A stretch of 64,000 nucleotides of DNA, taken from the NCBI RefSeq assembly GCF_024756235.1, contig NZ_JANUGY010000012.1, positions 1 through 64,000 of the forward strand, in the 5' to 3' direction. The translations under genes were made by a program, and so were the position numbers. This document shows, piece after piece, positions 41,017-49,967 of the stretch (position 1 is the first letter of the stretch; each line of letters starts with the position of its first letter). The notes beneath the pieces are model-generated. The model was not told the origin of the DNA, made no database searches, and saw only the letters and a program-made list of their open reading frames with translations. The stretch comes from Massilia kyonggiensis (GTDB lineage Bacteria > Pseudomonadota > Gammaproteobacteria > Burkholderiales > Burkholderiaceae_D).

Positions 41017-41642
41017 ACGCGCTGCCCGACAGCCGCCTCGCGCGCGAGATCACGCAGTACGTGCGCGGTATGGCGAACGACAGCGCGAGCGACATGCTGT
41101 TCCAGCACTCGGCCCGCGTGTACTGGTGGGGCGCGCTGCTGGGTGAAAAGCTGGGACTCGCGTTCGACCGTGAACTGTTGTACGCGGCCGCCATGTTCCA
41201 CGACATCGGCATCACGCCGCATTACCACGGCAGCCGGCAGCGCTTCGAGGTCGACGGCGCGAACGCGGCGCGCGACTTCCTGCGCGGCCACGGGATCGAT
41301 GAACACGGCATCGAGCGGGTCTGGCTGGCGATCGCGCTGCACACGACGCCCGGCATCCCCGAGCATATGCATCCGGAGATCCGCCTCGTGCAGGCAGGCG
41401 CCGGCATGGACATGGTGGGCCGCGGTCTCGACGCCATCCCGCCGGCGGAACGGGACAGGGTGCTCGCGGCGCACCCGCGCGGCCACGGCTTCGCGCACGA
41501 CGTCATCGACACGTTCTACGAAGGACTGAAGCACCGGCCCGAGACGACGTTCGGCACCTTCAACGACGACTTCCTCGCGTTCAGGGATCCGGCGTTCCAG
41601 CGGGGGAATCTGTGTAGCCTGCTGCTCGCCGCACACCCATGA
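41013..41642 (+). CDS. HD-domain phosphohydrolase-like protein
   Basis: A 209-residue protein with an HD metal site: His32 (FQHSARVYWWG) and His63-Asp64 (MFHDIGITPH), with a further His in IALHTTP. It resembles small HD hydrolases annotated as cyanamide hydratase-like or phosphohydrolases; the substrate is not clear. It is the third gene of the operon, and its last 62 bp overlap the 3' end of the convergent flavin monooxygenase. Confidence 0.82.
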   Translation: MNALPDSRLAREITQYVRGMANDSASDMLFQHSARVYWWGALLGEKLGLAFDRELLYAAAMFHDIGITPHYHGSRQRFEVDGANAARDFLRGHGIDEHGIERVWLAIALHTTPGIPEHMHPEIRLVQAGAGMDMVGRGLDAIPPAERDRVLAAHPRGHGFAHDVIDTFYEGLKHRPETTFGTFNDDFLAFRDPAFQRGNLCSLLLAAHP

Positions 41643-42753
41643 TGCCGTCGCCCATGCGCCGGCCCCAGTCGACCAGGTTGCGGCCGGCGCGCAGCTGCAG
41701 GACTTCCCATTCCTTCAGGCGCGTATCGATCGGTCGATCCGTCCGTTGCAGGGCCTGGGCAAGCGCCAGCGCATTGGCCGCTGCCTTGGCCGCGCCGCCG
41801 GCCGTATGCGGGCGCGGGACGAACGCGGCGTCGGCCAGCAGCAGCACGCGGCCGAACACCATGCGCGGTACGGCGAGGTCCAGGATCGCCTGCACGAACG
41901 GTTCCTTCGTGTTCTGCACGAGCGCGTTGAACTGCGGTGCGAGCAGCTCACGCGCGTCGGCCCGCAGCTTCGCCGCCTGTGCATCCGGCAGCGCGCCCGG
42001 CGGCAGCGAGAACGCGTGCGTGCGGCCGGCGCGGTCGGTCAGCAGCGCCGGCAGGCCATCTTCCGGCACCTTGCGATACCACACCCAGTTCCAGCGCCGG
42101 CGGCCCGGTGCCGTGGCACCGTCCTCGCCGGGCACGAGGTATTCGAGCAGCATCTGTTCGCCTTCGTCGTGCTGGAAGGCGAAGACGCCGTCCAGCACCG
42201 CGCGGTGCGCGTCATCGAGATCCGGTTCGGGCACCAGGCCGCGCCACGCGACGTAGCCCGAGTAATCCGGCCGCACGTCGGGCAGCATGAGCGAGCGGAC
42301 CGTGGACCGCGCGCCATCGGCGCCGATGAGCAGGTCGCCCGTCTCCACGCGGCCGCTCGCGAACACGGCGCGCACTTGGCCGCCGGCCTGCTCGATACGC
42401 TCGAGCGTCTCGCCCGCGTGGATGCACGCGTCGGGCAGCGCGCGGCGCAGGGTCCCGTGCAGCATGTTCCACGACGTCTGCGTCTGCGGCTGGTGGTCGC
42501 GCCGCACGACGGCGCCGGCGCGGTCGAGGTAGATGCGGTCGCGCGACGCCACGCCCAGCGCGCCCACGGGCCGGATGCCCGCGAAGTGGAACGCGTGCAG
42601 CACGTCGGGCTGCAGCACGATGCCGCCGCCGCGGCTGTCCAGCGCATGGGGCGAGCGCTCGAACACGTCGACTCTCCAGCCGATGGACCGCAGCGTGTTC
42701 GCCGCCAGCAGCCCGCCGAGCGAGCCGCCGATGATCAGGGCGCGCGGGCTCAC
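41581..42753 (-). CDS. FAD-dependent aromatic monooxygenase
   Basis: A 390-residue group-A flavoprotein hydroxylase. Seen: GGSLGGLLAANTLRSIGWRVDVFERS (FAD ADP-binding), GADGARSTVRSLML (second FAD motif) and LLADAAFVPRPHTAGGAAKAAANALALA (the riboflavin-binding region). It resembles the 2,6-dihydroxypyridine 3-hydroxylase/salicylate hydroxylase group. The start is a GTG at 42753 overlapping the end of the MFS gene (GTGA), which gives the family start VSPRALIIGG. Probably co-transcribed with the MFS exporter. It overlaps the HD gene by 62 bp, tail to tail. Confidence 0.85.
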   Translation of the reverse strand: MSPRALIIGGSLGGLLAANTLRSIGWRVDVFERSPHALDSRGGGIVLQPDVLHAFHFAGIRPVGALGVASRDRIYLDRAGAVVRRDHQPQTQTSWNMLHGTLRRALPDACIHAGETLERIEQAGGQVRAVFASGRVETGDLLIGADGARSTVRSLMLPDVRPDYSGYVAWRGLVPEPDLDDAHRAVLDGVFAFQHDEGEQMLLEYLVPGEDGATAPGRRRWNWVWYRKVPEDGLPALLTDRAGRTHAFSLPPGALPDAQAAKLRADARELLAPQFNALVQNTKEPFVQAILDLAVPRMVFGRVLLLADAAFVPRPHTAGGAAKAAANALALAQALQRTDRPIDTRLKEWEVLQLRAGRNLVDWGRRMGDGIMGVRRAAGYTDSPAGTPDP

Positions 42754-43970
42754 GATGCGGTCGCGCCGGTGGTGGCGCCGCGGCCGGCCAGTTCGCCGAA
42801 CCAGACGAGCAGCGCGGCAGCCGGGAAGGCCATGCCGGTCAGCACGGCGGCATGCCAGCCGTGGTGGGCATAGACCCAGGCGCCGGCGGCGGAACCCAGC
42901 GCGCCGCCCGCGAAGAACAGCGCAAAATAAATGCCGTTCAAACGGCTGCGCACTTCGGCGCCGAGGGCGAAGATGGCGCGCTGGCCCAGCACCAGGTTGG
43001 CGGCGACGGCCATGTCCAGCACGATGGACGCGACGACGAGGATGCCCAGCGCCAGCATGCGGGATTCCGGTTGATACAGCGGCAGCGCGAAGCCGACGAT
43101 GCCGAGGACGAGCGCGGCGGCCGTCGCCGTCAAGGTGTGGCCGGCGTCCGCGAGGCGTCCCGCGACCGGCGATGCGACGGCGCCCGCCATGCCGACGAGG
43201 GCGAAGATCGCGATGCCGGTTTGCGACAGGTGGAATGTCGGGCCTTCCAGCATCAGCGGCGTGACGGTCCAGAACAGGCTGAACGAGCCGAACAGGCCGG
43301 CGTGGTAGGCGGCGCGGCGGCGCAGCACCGGTGTCGTCGCCAGCAGGTGCCACAACGATCCGATCAGGCGGCCGTACGACAGGCTGTGCACGGGCACGCG
43401 CTGCGGCAGTTTCGCGCGCAGCACGAAGGCGAGGACGAACACCGCGACGGCGGCGCCGCCGAACACGACGTGCCAGCTGGCGTGGTCCGCGATCAGGCTC
43501 GCGGCCGGGCGGGCCAGCATGATCCCCAGCAGCAGGCCGCTGACGACCTTGCCGACGGCCTGGCCGCGCGTCGCTTCGTGCGACAGGTGCGCGGCGAACG
43601 GCACGAGGATCTGCGCGGCGACGGAACCGAGGCCGATGCCCAGCGACGCGACGAGGAACATCCACGCGTTCGTGCTGAACGCGGCGGTGGCCAGCGCGGC
43701 GGCCGTGGCGAGGAGGGCGGAGAACACGAGCTTGCGGTTCTCGAGCAGGTCGCCCAGCGGGACGATGAACAGCAGGCCGAGGGCGTAGCCGACCTGCGTC
43801 AGGGTGACGATCAGGCCGGCCGCTTCCGGCGACAGTCCCGTCGCGGCGCTGATCGGGCCGACCAGCGTCTGGGCGTAATAGAGGTTGGCGACGATCAGGC
43901 CGGCGGACGTCGCCAGCAGCCGGACCATGCCGGGGGCGATGTCGGGTGCGTGTCTGGCAGGGGTGTGCAT
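42750..43970 (-). CDS. MFS transporter, AraJ-like
   Basis: A 406-residue, 12-helix transporter. Seen: GLIVANLYYAQTLVGPISAATGLS, motif A as LFIVPLGDLLENRKLV, and GSLGIGL-type small-residue helices (LVASLGIGLGSVAAQILVPFAAHLS). It lacks a canonical RxGRK in motif A, having GDLLENRK instead. Probably exports a small metabolite; with the monooxygenase and OYE it may belong to an aromatic or electrophile response. Starts 63 bp upstream (by strand) of the OYE stop. Confidence 0.82.
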   Translation of the reverse strand: MHTPARHAPDIAPGMVRLLATSAGLIVANLYYAQTLVGPISAATGLSPEAAGLIVTLTQVGYALGLLFIVPLGDLLENRKLVFSALLATAAALATAAFSTNAWMFLVASLGIGLGSVAAQILVPFAAHLSHEATRGQAVGKVVSGLLLGIMLARPAASLIADHASWHVVFGGAAVAVFVLAFVLRAKLPQRVPVHSLSYGRLIGSLWHLLATTPVLRRRAAYHAGLFGSFSLFWTVTPLMLEGPTFHLSQTGIAIFALVGMAGAVASPVAGRLADAGHTLTATAAALVLGIVGFALPLYQPESRMLALGILVVASIVLDMAVAANLVLGQRAIFALGAEVRSRLNGIYFALFFAGGALGSAAGAWVYAHHGWHAAVLTGMAFPAAALLVWFGELAGRGATTGATAS

Positions 43971-44033
43971 GAAAACTCCTTGTGATGTGTGCGAATCTAC
44001 GCCCGTGTCGAAACGGGCGCGACTTCCTTTCGG

Positions 44034-45131
44034 TCAGGCGGCCAGCGGTTCGTAGTCGAGATAACCGTGGACGCCGCCGCCGTAGAACGTGAACGGATCG
44101 GGCGTGTTGTACGGGCCACCGCGGCGGATGCGGTCGACGAGGTCGGGGTTGGCGATGAAGCTGCGGCCGAACGATGCCAGGTCGGCCATGCCGGACGCGA
44201 TCAGCGCGTCGGCCGCGGTGGGATCGAGGCCGCCGTTGGCGATGATGGCGCCGTCGAAGTTCGGGCGCAGCACGGCGAGGATACGGTCCATGTCCGGCGC
44301 GCCGGCCCACGCGTTCGAATCCGCGGCGTGGAGGTAGGCGATGCCGGCCTCGCCCAGCATCCGGGCGACGTAGGCGTACGTCTCTTCCGTGGCCGGGTCG
44401 ACGGCATTGTTATAAGCGGCGAACGGCGACAGGCGCACGCCGATGCGGTCGGCCGGCACTTCGTCCAGGACGGCGCGCAGCACGAGCTCGAGGAAGCGTG
44501 CGCGGTTGGCGAGCGAGCCGCCGAACGCATCGTCGCGGCGGTTCGTGTGCGGCGACAGGAACTGGTGCGGCAGATAGCCGTTGGCGGCGTGCAGTTCGAT
44601 GCCGTCGATCCCGGCGCGCATCGCGTTGCGGGCGGCGACGCGGAATTCCTCGACCGCCGCGTGAATGTCCTGCGCGGTCATGGCGCGGGCCGGCGACGCG
44701 GCGATGCGTGTATAAAAGCCGTTTTCCAGCGCGGCGTACGGCTGCAGCAGGTGCAGGTCGTCGTTGACGGCGGACGGCGCCAGCGGGGCGCGGCCGTCCA
44801 GAAGCGCGTAGGAACTCACCCGGCCGCTGTGCCACAGCTGCGCGAACAGGCGGCCGCCGGCCGCGTGCACGGCCTCCATCACGCGGCGCCAGCCGGCGAC
44901 CTGCGCATCGTTATGGAGACCCGGCGCCAGTTCGAACGCGGCGGAATGCGGCGATACATTGGTCGCTTCGCCGACGATCAGGCCCGCCGCGGCGCGCTGT
45001 GCATAATACGCGGCGTTGGCCGCGGTGGGGACGCCGTCGGTGCCCGAGCGGGCGCGCGTGACGGGGGCCATCGCGATGCGGTTCGGCAGCGTCAGGTCGC
45101 CGAGACGGGTGGGGGAAAGAAGGTTGGCCAT
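44034..45131 (-). CDS. Old Yellow Enzyme family alkene reductase (NemA-like)
   Basis: A 365-residue FMN-dependent NAD(P)H:flavin oxidoreductase, the usual length of NemA. Seen: LTLPNRIAMAPVTRARS, the substrate-binding pair in GIELHAANGYLPHQFLSPHTNRR and FGGSLANRARF. The FMN phosphate region is near FGRSFIANPDLVDRI. It reduces activated alkenes, nitrate esters or quinones. The start is ATG 45131 with GGAG 7 bases upstream; an earlier in-frame ATG at 45206 is less likely. Confidence 0.88.
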   Translation of the reverse strand: MANLLSPTRLGDLTLPNRIAMAPVTRARSGTDGVPTAANAAYYAQRAAAGLIVGEATNVSPHSAAFELAPGLHNDAQVAGWRRVMEAVHAAGGRLFAQLWHSGRVSSYALLDGRAPLAPSAVNDDLHLLQPYAALENGFYTRIAASPARAMTAQDIHAAVEEFRVAARNAMRAGIDGIELHAANGYLPHQFLSPHTNRRDDAFGGSLANRARFLELVLRAVLDEVPADRIGVRLSPFAAYNNAVDPATEETYAYVARMLGEAGIAYLHAADSNAWAGAPDMDRILAVLRPNFDGAIIANGGLDPTAADALIASGMADLASFGRSFIANPDLVDRIRRGGPYNTPDPFTFYGGGVHGYLDYEPLAA

Positions 45132-45260
45132 GCGAGGACTCCGGTGAAAAGGTGGTGTCACTGTAGCGGGCCCGGTCTCCTGCGATAATCCGGCGGCGGC
45201 CGGCAAGACCTTTGCGTGGCGGGCAAAGCCGGTTGCACCTTGCCTGTTCAGAATGAATTA

Positions 45261-45277
45261 GGTAACGTTGTCGTTAC
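45261..45277. promoter_or_regulatory. LacI-type operator A
   Basis: GGTAACGTTGTC (45261-45272) is shared exactly with the site at 46406. It also forms an inverted repeat GTAACG-TTGT-CGTTAC (45262-45277). It is 22 bp before the LacI regulator start, suggesting autoregulation. Confidence 0.55.
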
Positions 45278-45298
45278 GGTGTGGGAATTGGACTCGGA

Positions 45299-46315
45299 AT
45301 GCAGAAAACAAGTACGTTGACGGAAGTGGCCGCAGAGGCGGGCGTGTCGCTGATCACGGCGTCGCGCGCGCTGCGCGGCGTGGGGCGGGTCGCGAAGGAG
45401 ACGCGGGAGCGCGTGCTCGCGGCGGCCGCGAAGCTGGACTATACGCCGGACATGATCGCGCAGAAGATGCGGGGCGGGAACTCGGGCCTCGTCGGCGTGT
45501 TCGTCAACGGCTTCCGCTCGCTCGTGCTGCACGAGCTGCTCAGCGCGATCAACGACGAGGCGCGCCGGCTCGGCTTCGACCTCATCGTCTTCAATGCCGA
45601 CCACTTCGACGATGCGCGCCGCGCCGGCACGGCCGAAATGCTGCGCAAGCTGTGCGACGGCCTGCTGCTCCTGCTGCCGGACGCGAACGACGGCCTGCTG
45701 GACAAGCTGGAGCGCGCGCACGCCCCCTGCGTGCTGGTGAGCTTCGCGGCGCGCCCGATCGACCTGCCCGTCGTCCTCGGTTCCAACCGCCTCGCGGCGA
45801 AAAGCGCCGTCGAGCACCTGCTCGGGCTCGGCCACCGCCGCATCGCCTTCATCGCGGGCACGTCGTTTACGGGCCAGAGCGAGGAGCGCCAGCGCGGCTA
45901 CGAGGATGCGCTGCGCGCGGCCGGCATCGCGATCGAGCCGGCGTACCTGCGCCAGGGCGATTTCAACGACGCCAGCGGCTTCACGGAGACGCAGGCGCTG
46001 CTTAAGCTGCCGACAACGCCCACGGCGATCTTCGCCGCCAACGACGCGATGGCGTTCGGCGCCATGGACGCGATCTCGGACGCCGGCCTCAAGGTGCCGG
46101 ACGACCTTTCCGTCGTCGGCTTCGACGACGTGATCCGCGCGGCCGTCGTCTTCCCCAAGCTGACGACCGTGCGCCAGCCGCTGAACGAGATCGCCGTGCG
46201 CGCGGTGGGGGAGCTGGTCGGCGCCATCCGCAACGGCCGGGCCGAGGGCTTCCGGATCGAGCTGCCGGCCCGTCTCGTCATCCGCGATTCCACCGGGCCC
46301 GCGCCGAAGGGCTGA
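45299..46315 (+). CDS. LacI-family transcriptional regulator
   Basis: A 338-residue LacI-type repressor. N-terminal helix-turn-helix and hinge (about 6-60: TLTEVAAEAGVSLITASRALRG ... RERVLAAAAKLDYTPDMIAQKMRG) precede a periplasmic-binding-protein-like sugar domain (about 63-330). The start is placed at ATG 45299; a GTG six codons upstream (45281) is possible. It is paralogous to the LacI gene at 51247 (shared RDSTGPAP end). The lyase and GH105 genes follow in the same direction, with matching operators before this gene and before the lyase, so it likely represses both. Confidence 0.88.
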   Translation: MQKTSTLTEVAAEAGVSLITASRALRGVGRVAKETRERVLAAAAKLDYTPDMIAQKMRGGNSGLVGVFVNGFRSLVLHELLSAINDEARRLGFDLIVFNADHFDDARRAGTAEMLRKLCDGLLLLLPDANDGLLDKLERAHAPCVLVSFAARPIDLPVVLGSNRLAAKSAVEHLLGLGHRRIAFIAGTSFTGQSEERQRGYEDALRAAGIAIEPAYLRQGDFNDASGFTETQALLKLPTTPTAIFAANDAMAFGAMDAISDAGLKVPDDLSVVGFDDVIRAAVVFPKLTTVRQPLNEIAVRAVGELVGAIRNGRAEGFRIELPARLVIRDSTGPAPKG

Positions 46316-46404
46316 CGGCCCCGATGGCATCGTTACCACCACCGCCCGCTCTCTGAATCGACCACCGGGTTGAGCGAAAGCCTATTGTCTTTTGCGGACG
46401 CGAG

Positions 46405-46420
46405 TGGTAACGTTGTCACA
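46405..46420. promoter_or_regulatory. LacI-type operator B
   Basis: TGGTAACGTTGTCACA, centred on AACGTT, lies 18 bp before the start of the heparinase II/III-like gene. It shares GGTAACGTTGTC with operator A. Confidence 0.55.
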
Positions 46421-46438
46421 ACTCATCAGGGAGACGAC

Positions 46439-48436
46439 ATGAACCGAAGGAATGCGCTGACCCGCGGACTGGGTGCGCTGGCGCTGCTGGGCACGCCCGG
46501 CTTGCGCGCGGCGGCCGGACCGGCGGCGGAGCAGGGCGGTGCGGCCGCCGCGCCGCGCGTGCCCAAGCGCTACCTGCGTTCCGTCGTCGACGAGGCCCTG
46601 CTGCGTCGGCGCCTGCTGCCGCCCGGGGCCTGGCATCCGTATCCGCGGGCGGGCGACCGCGCCGCGTGGGCGCAGGTGCCGGCCGACGTGGCGTCGGCAC
46701 TTGTCGCCCGGGCCGACGCCTGGCTGGGCACGGAATGGCCGCAGCTGCCGGCCAGCCTGTTCCTCGAGTTTGCGGAAAACGGCAACCGCACCCGTTACGA
46801 ACAACGCTATTTCGAGCGCCGCAGCCGGCTGGCGGGCCTCGTGCTGGCCGAATGCGTGCAGGGGCAGGGACGCTACCTGCACGCGATCGCGGACGGCGTC
46901 TGGCACGTGTGCGAGGAAACCTTCTGGGGCCTGCCGGCCCACAGCGGCATGCAAAAGCGCGGCGTGGGCCTGCCCGATGCGGACGAACCCGTGATCGACC
47001 TGTTCGCGGCGGAGACGGGCGTGACGCTGGCGTATGTCCACGAGCTCGTGGGCGAGCAGCTGCGCACGGTGTCGCCGCTGCTTCCCGTGCGCATCGCGGC
47101 CGAGGTGAAGCGCCGCATCCTCGATCCGGGTTTTACGCGCGACGATTTCAAGTGGATGGGCCTGAAGGACAAGAAGGAACCGCTGAACAACTGGACGTCG
47201 TGGATCGCGTCGAGCTGGCTGGAGGCGAACCTGCTGCTGGAGCCGGATCCGGCGCGCCGCATCGCGGCCACGTTGAAAATCTGCGGCTGCCTGGACGGCT
47301 TCCTGGCTGATTATTCGGACGACGGCGCGTGCGAGGAAGGGCCGGGCTACTGGACGCTGTCCGCCGGCCCCTACCTCGACAGCCTGATGGCGCTGGACTC
47401 CGCGACCGGCGGGGCAGTGAATCTGACGGCCGACCCGTTCATGCGCCGCATGGGCCATTACGTGCTGGACGTGCACGTGGCCGGCGACTGGTACGTGAAC
47501 TACGGCGATGCGCACGCGAAGGTGCATCATTCGCCGCCGCTGCTGCACCGCTTCGGGCGCGCCACCGGCGACGCCGACCTGGCGGCGTTCGGCGCGTTCC
47601 GTGCGCCCGCGCGCGGCATCACGCTCTCGGACCAGGGCCGGCTCGCGCGCGACGTGGCCGACGTGCTGGAGGTCGCGCGCATGCGGGCGACACAAGGCCG
47701 CGACGCGCTGCAGCGCGCGTCCTGGTATCCCGCCCTCGGCCTGATGACGGCGCGGGCGCGGGGCGGATCCAGCGAGGGGTTCTTCCTCGCCGTGCAGGCC
47801 GCGTCGAACGCGCGCAGCCACGGCCACCACGATTCCGGCAGCTTCATCGTGTTCCACGACGGGCTGCCCGTGTTCGTGGATCCCGGCGTCGAGGCCTATA
47901 CGGCCAAGACGTTCAGCAAGGACCGGTACACCATCTGGACCATGCAGTCGGGCTGGCACAACCTGCCGCTCGTGGGCGGCCGCATGCAGGCCGGCAGGGA
48001 TGCGCGCGACCGGGCGAGCCGGGTGCGCGCCGAAGATGGGCCCGATGCGACGGGCATGACGATGGACCTGGCCACGGCGTACGGCCCGGATGCGGGCATC
48101 AGGACGTGGGAGCGGCGCATCGCGCTCGACCGCGCTGCCGGCGCGGTGAGCCTGCGCGAGACGTTCGCGCTGGCCCGTCCCGCACCTGTGGCCCTCGTCT
48201 TCGTCACGCCGCGCAAGCCCGATCTGGCGCAGGCGGGCGTCGTCGCCTTGCCCGTGGCCGGCGGCCGGACTGTGAAACTGAAATTCGATCCGCGTGCGCT
48301 GCGTGCCGATGTCGAACGGCTGCCGCTGGGCGACGCGGGCCTGAAACATGAATGGGGCGACGCGCTGTACCGCATCCGGCTGGCGTCCGCGCAGCCGCTC
48401 GGTACCGGCGATTTGAACATAGCGATAGCGACATGA
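46439..48436 (+). CDS. Exported heparinase II/III-family polysaccharide lyase
   Basis: A 665-residue protein. The N-terminus MNRRNALTRGLGALALLG resembles a Tat-type signal. A helical (alpha/alpha)-toroid domain occupies about 60-400 (SWLEANLLLEPD, DDGACEEGPGYW). A beta-sandwich heparinase_II_III domain follows (about 440-640), with NARSHGHHDSGSFIVFHDGLPVFVDPG. The HGHHD block is the family's metal/active-site region. It cleaves uronate-containing polysaccharide by elimination; the exact substrate is not clear. GGGAG precedes the ATG at 46439; an upstream frame start at 46370 runs through operator B and is rejected. The GH105 partner is directly downstream. Confidence 0.85.
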   Translation: MNRRNALTRGLGALALLGTPGLRAAAGPAAEQGGAAAAPRVPKRYLRSVVDEALLRRRLLPPGAWHPYPRAGDRAAWAQVPADVASALVARADAWLGTEWPQLPASLFLEFAENGNRTRYEQRYFERRSRLAGLVLAECVQGQGRYLHAIADGVWHVCEETFWGLPAHSGMQKRGVGLPDADEPVIDLFAAETGVTLAYVHELVGEQLRTVSPLLPVRIAAEVKRRILDPGFTRDDFKWMGLKDKKEPLNNWTSWIASSWLEANLLLEPDPARRIAATLKICGCLDGFLADYSDDGACEEGPGYWTLSAGPYLDSLMALDSATGGAVNLTADPFMRRMGHYVLDVHVAGDWYVNYGDAHAKVHHSPPLLHRFGRATGDADLAAFGAFRAPARGITLSDQGRLARDVADVLEVARMRATQGRDALQRASWYPALGLMTARARGGSSEGFFLAVQAASNARSHGHHDSGSFIVFHDGLPVFVDPGVEAYTAKTFSKDRYTIWTMQSGWHNLPLVGGRMQAGRDARDRASRVRAEDGPDATGMTMDLATAYGPDAGIRTWERRIALDRAAGAVSLRETFALARPAPVALVFVTPRKPDLAQAGVVALPVAGGRTVKLKFDPRALRADVERLPLGDAGLKHEWGDALYRIRLASAQPLGTGDLNIAIAT

Positions 48437-48453
48437 ACACTGGAGGAGCTGAT

Positions 48454-49623
48454 TTGAAAAAGCGAACGATGGCGGCCATCCTGGCGGGCGGCATGCTCCT
48501 GCTGGCCGGCTGCGCGGACATGAGCACGCAGCGCGCCGCCGCCCCGGCACAGGAGGCGCGCGCCGCGATCCCGACGCGGGCCGAGGCGCTCGCCGTCATC
48601 GACAAGGTGAACGGCTACTGGCAGCGCACGACGCCGGCGACGGAATGGTCGTTCTGGAACGTGGCCGTGTACCACACGGGGAACCTGGCGGCCTACGAGG
48701 TCACGCGCAACGAGGCGTACCGCCAGTATTCCGAGCGGTGGGCCGAGTACAACGGCTGGAAGGGGGCCAAGTCCGACAACAAGGCCGAGTGGAAGCTCAC
48801 GTACGGCGAGACGGACGACCACGTGCTGTTCGGCGACTGGCAGGTCTGCTTCCAGAGCTACATCGACCTGTATCGCCTCGGCCCGCAGGATCCGCGCCGC
48901 GTCGCCCGTGCACGCGAAGTGATGGGGTACGAGATCGGCACGGACCGCGTCGATTACTGGTGGTGGGCGGACGGCCTGTACATGGTCATGCCCGTCATGA
49001 CGAAGATGTACCACCTGACGGGCGACCGCCGCTATCTCGACAGGATGGTCGCGTATTTCGAGTACGCGAACAATCTGATGTACGACCCCGAGACGCACCT
49101 GTACTACCGCGACGCGCGCTACGTCTGGCCGAAGCACCAGAGCGTGAACGGCAAGAAGGACTTCTGGGCCCGGGGCGACGGCTGGGTGTTCGCCGCGCTG
49201 GCGAAGGTGCTGGCGGACCTGCCGCGCGACGATCCGTACCGGCCGATGTTCGAGGAGCGCTTCCGCGCGATGGCGCAGACGCTGAAAGGCATCCAGGCGC
49301 CGGAAGGCTACTGGACGCGCAGCCTGCTCGACCCGGCCCACGCGCCGGGCCCGGAAACGAGCGGCACCGCGTTCTTCACCTACGGCATGCTGTGGGGTAT
49401 CAACAACGGCCTGCTGGACCGCGGTACGTACCTGCCGGTGGCGGCGAAGGGCTGGGATTACCTGACCCGCACGGCGATTCAGGCCGACGGCAAGGTCGGC
49501 TACGTGCAGCCCATCGGTGACCGCGCGATCCCCGGCCAGGTGGTCGACCGCAACTCGACGGCGCATTTCGGCGTGGGCGCGGTGCTGCTGGCCGCATCCG
49601 AAATGGCGAAACTGGCCCACTGA
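48454..49623 (+). CDS. GH105 unsaturated glucuronyl/galacturonyl hydrolase, lipoprotein
   Basis: A 389-residue GH105 enzyme that removes the unsaturated uronic acid left by polysaccharide lyases. The start is a TTG at 48454: GGAGGAG lies 5 bases upstream, and it gives the classic lipoprotein signal KKRTMAAILAGGMLLLAGC with Cys20. An ATG at 48433 overlaps the lyase stop but lacks a ribosome site. The active-site Asp is at 173 (WWADGLYMVMPV), and ARGDGWVFAALAKVL is the second conserved block. It probably works with the lyase just upstream. Confidence 0.88.
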   Translation: MKKRTMAAILAGGMLLLAGCADMSTQRAAAPAQEARAAIPTRAEALAVIDKVNGYWQRTTPATEWSFWNVAVYHTGNLAAYEVTRNEAYRQYSERWAEYNGWKGAKSDNKAEWKLTYGETDDHVLFGDWQVCFQSYIDLYRLGPQDPRRVARAREVMGYEIGTDRVDYWWWADGLYMVMPVMTKMYHLTGDRRYLDRMVAYFEYANNLMYDPETHLYYRDARYVWPKHQSVNGKKDFWARGDGWVFAALAKVLADLPRDDPYRPMFEERFRAMAQTLKGIQAPEGYWTRSLLDPAHAPGPETSGTAFFTYGMLWGINNGLLDRGTYLPVAAKGWDYLTRTAIQADGKVGYVQPIGDRAIPGQVVDRNSTAHFGVGAVLLAASEMAKLAH

Positions 49624-49658
49624 TTTCTCTCCTTCGCGGGCCCCCGTGCCCGTGTTCG

Positions 49659-49687
49659 GCCTGCCCAGGGATGGCAGGCTTTTTTTT
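49659..49687 (+). terminator. Strong intrinsic terminator of the lyase-GH105 unit
   Basis: GCCTGCC (49659-49665), loop CAGGGAT, GGCAGGC (49673-49679), then eight T residues (49680-49687). It is a textbook rho-independent terminator 36 bp past the GH105 stop. Its T-run merges with the end of the repeat element that follows. Confidence 0.85.
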
Positions 49688-49908
49688 AATTCGGGGTCAG
49701 AGCACGTTTTTTCCAAAATTCGGGGTCAGAGCACTTTTCCGATCAATTGCGTACACTGCAATAACTCCGACGGCGACCGTGGCGGCATCGACATATCGAC
49801 GAGCGCGTCCGATTCGGCAGACTGCGAAGTGTTGCTTTTGGGCTCGTGCACAAAAAAGGGCTCTGACCCCGAATCGCGCGCGAAATGTGCTCTGACCCCG
49901 AATTAAAA
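49684..49908. mobile_element. MITE/REP-like element with perfect 22-bp terminal inverted repeats
   Basis: The ends (49684-49705 and 49887-49908) are perfect 22-bp inverted repeats containing AATTCGGGGTCAGAGCAC. A second direct copy lies at 49717-49734, and a second inverted copy (GCTCTGACCCCGAAT) at 49860-49874. So there are two copies in each orientation around about 125 bp of unrelated DNA. No credible gene lies inside. The GGGGTCAGAGCAC repeat is of the kind associated with Y1-type (TnpA_REP/IS200-like) transposases; none is encoded in this window, so it would be non-autonomous. Confidence 0.75.
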
Positions 49909-49967
49909 GCTTGCGCTTTTTTTAAGCTGCGGCGATGCTTTAGCTCTTGTTAGTGGGAAACGCGTCC

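Noticed and set aside
41581..44310. 909-residue minus-strand frame as one fusion protein
   Set aside because: Only its C-terminal part (from GTG 42753) is the flavin monooxygenase. The N-terminal part is an out-of-frame shadow of the MFS gene.
46370..46438. Upstream start for the heparinase-like gene
   Set aside because: It reads through operator B and lacks a ribosome site, while GGGAG lies just before ATG 46439, which also gives a Tat-like signal.
49671..49895. Small frame of 74 residues inside the repeat element
   Set aside because: It is built largely from the repeat copies themselves, has no ribosome site and no family character.
49684..49908. CRISPR-like repeats
   Set aside because: Four copies in two orientations with unequal spacing; CRISPR arrays have direct repeats and regular spacers. 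It fits an inverted-repeat element better.
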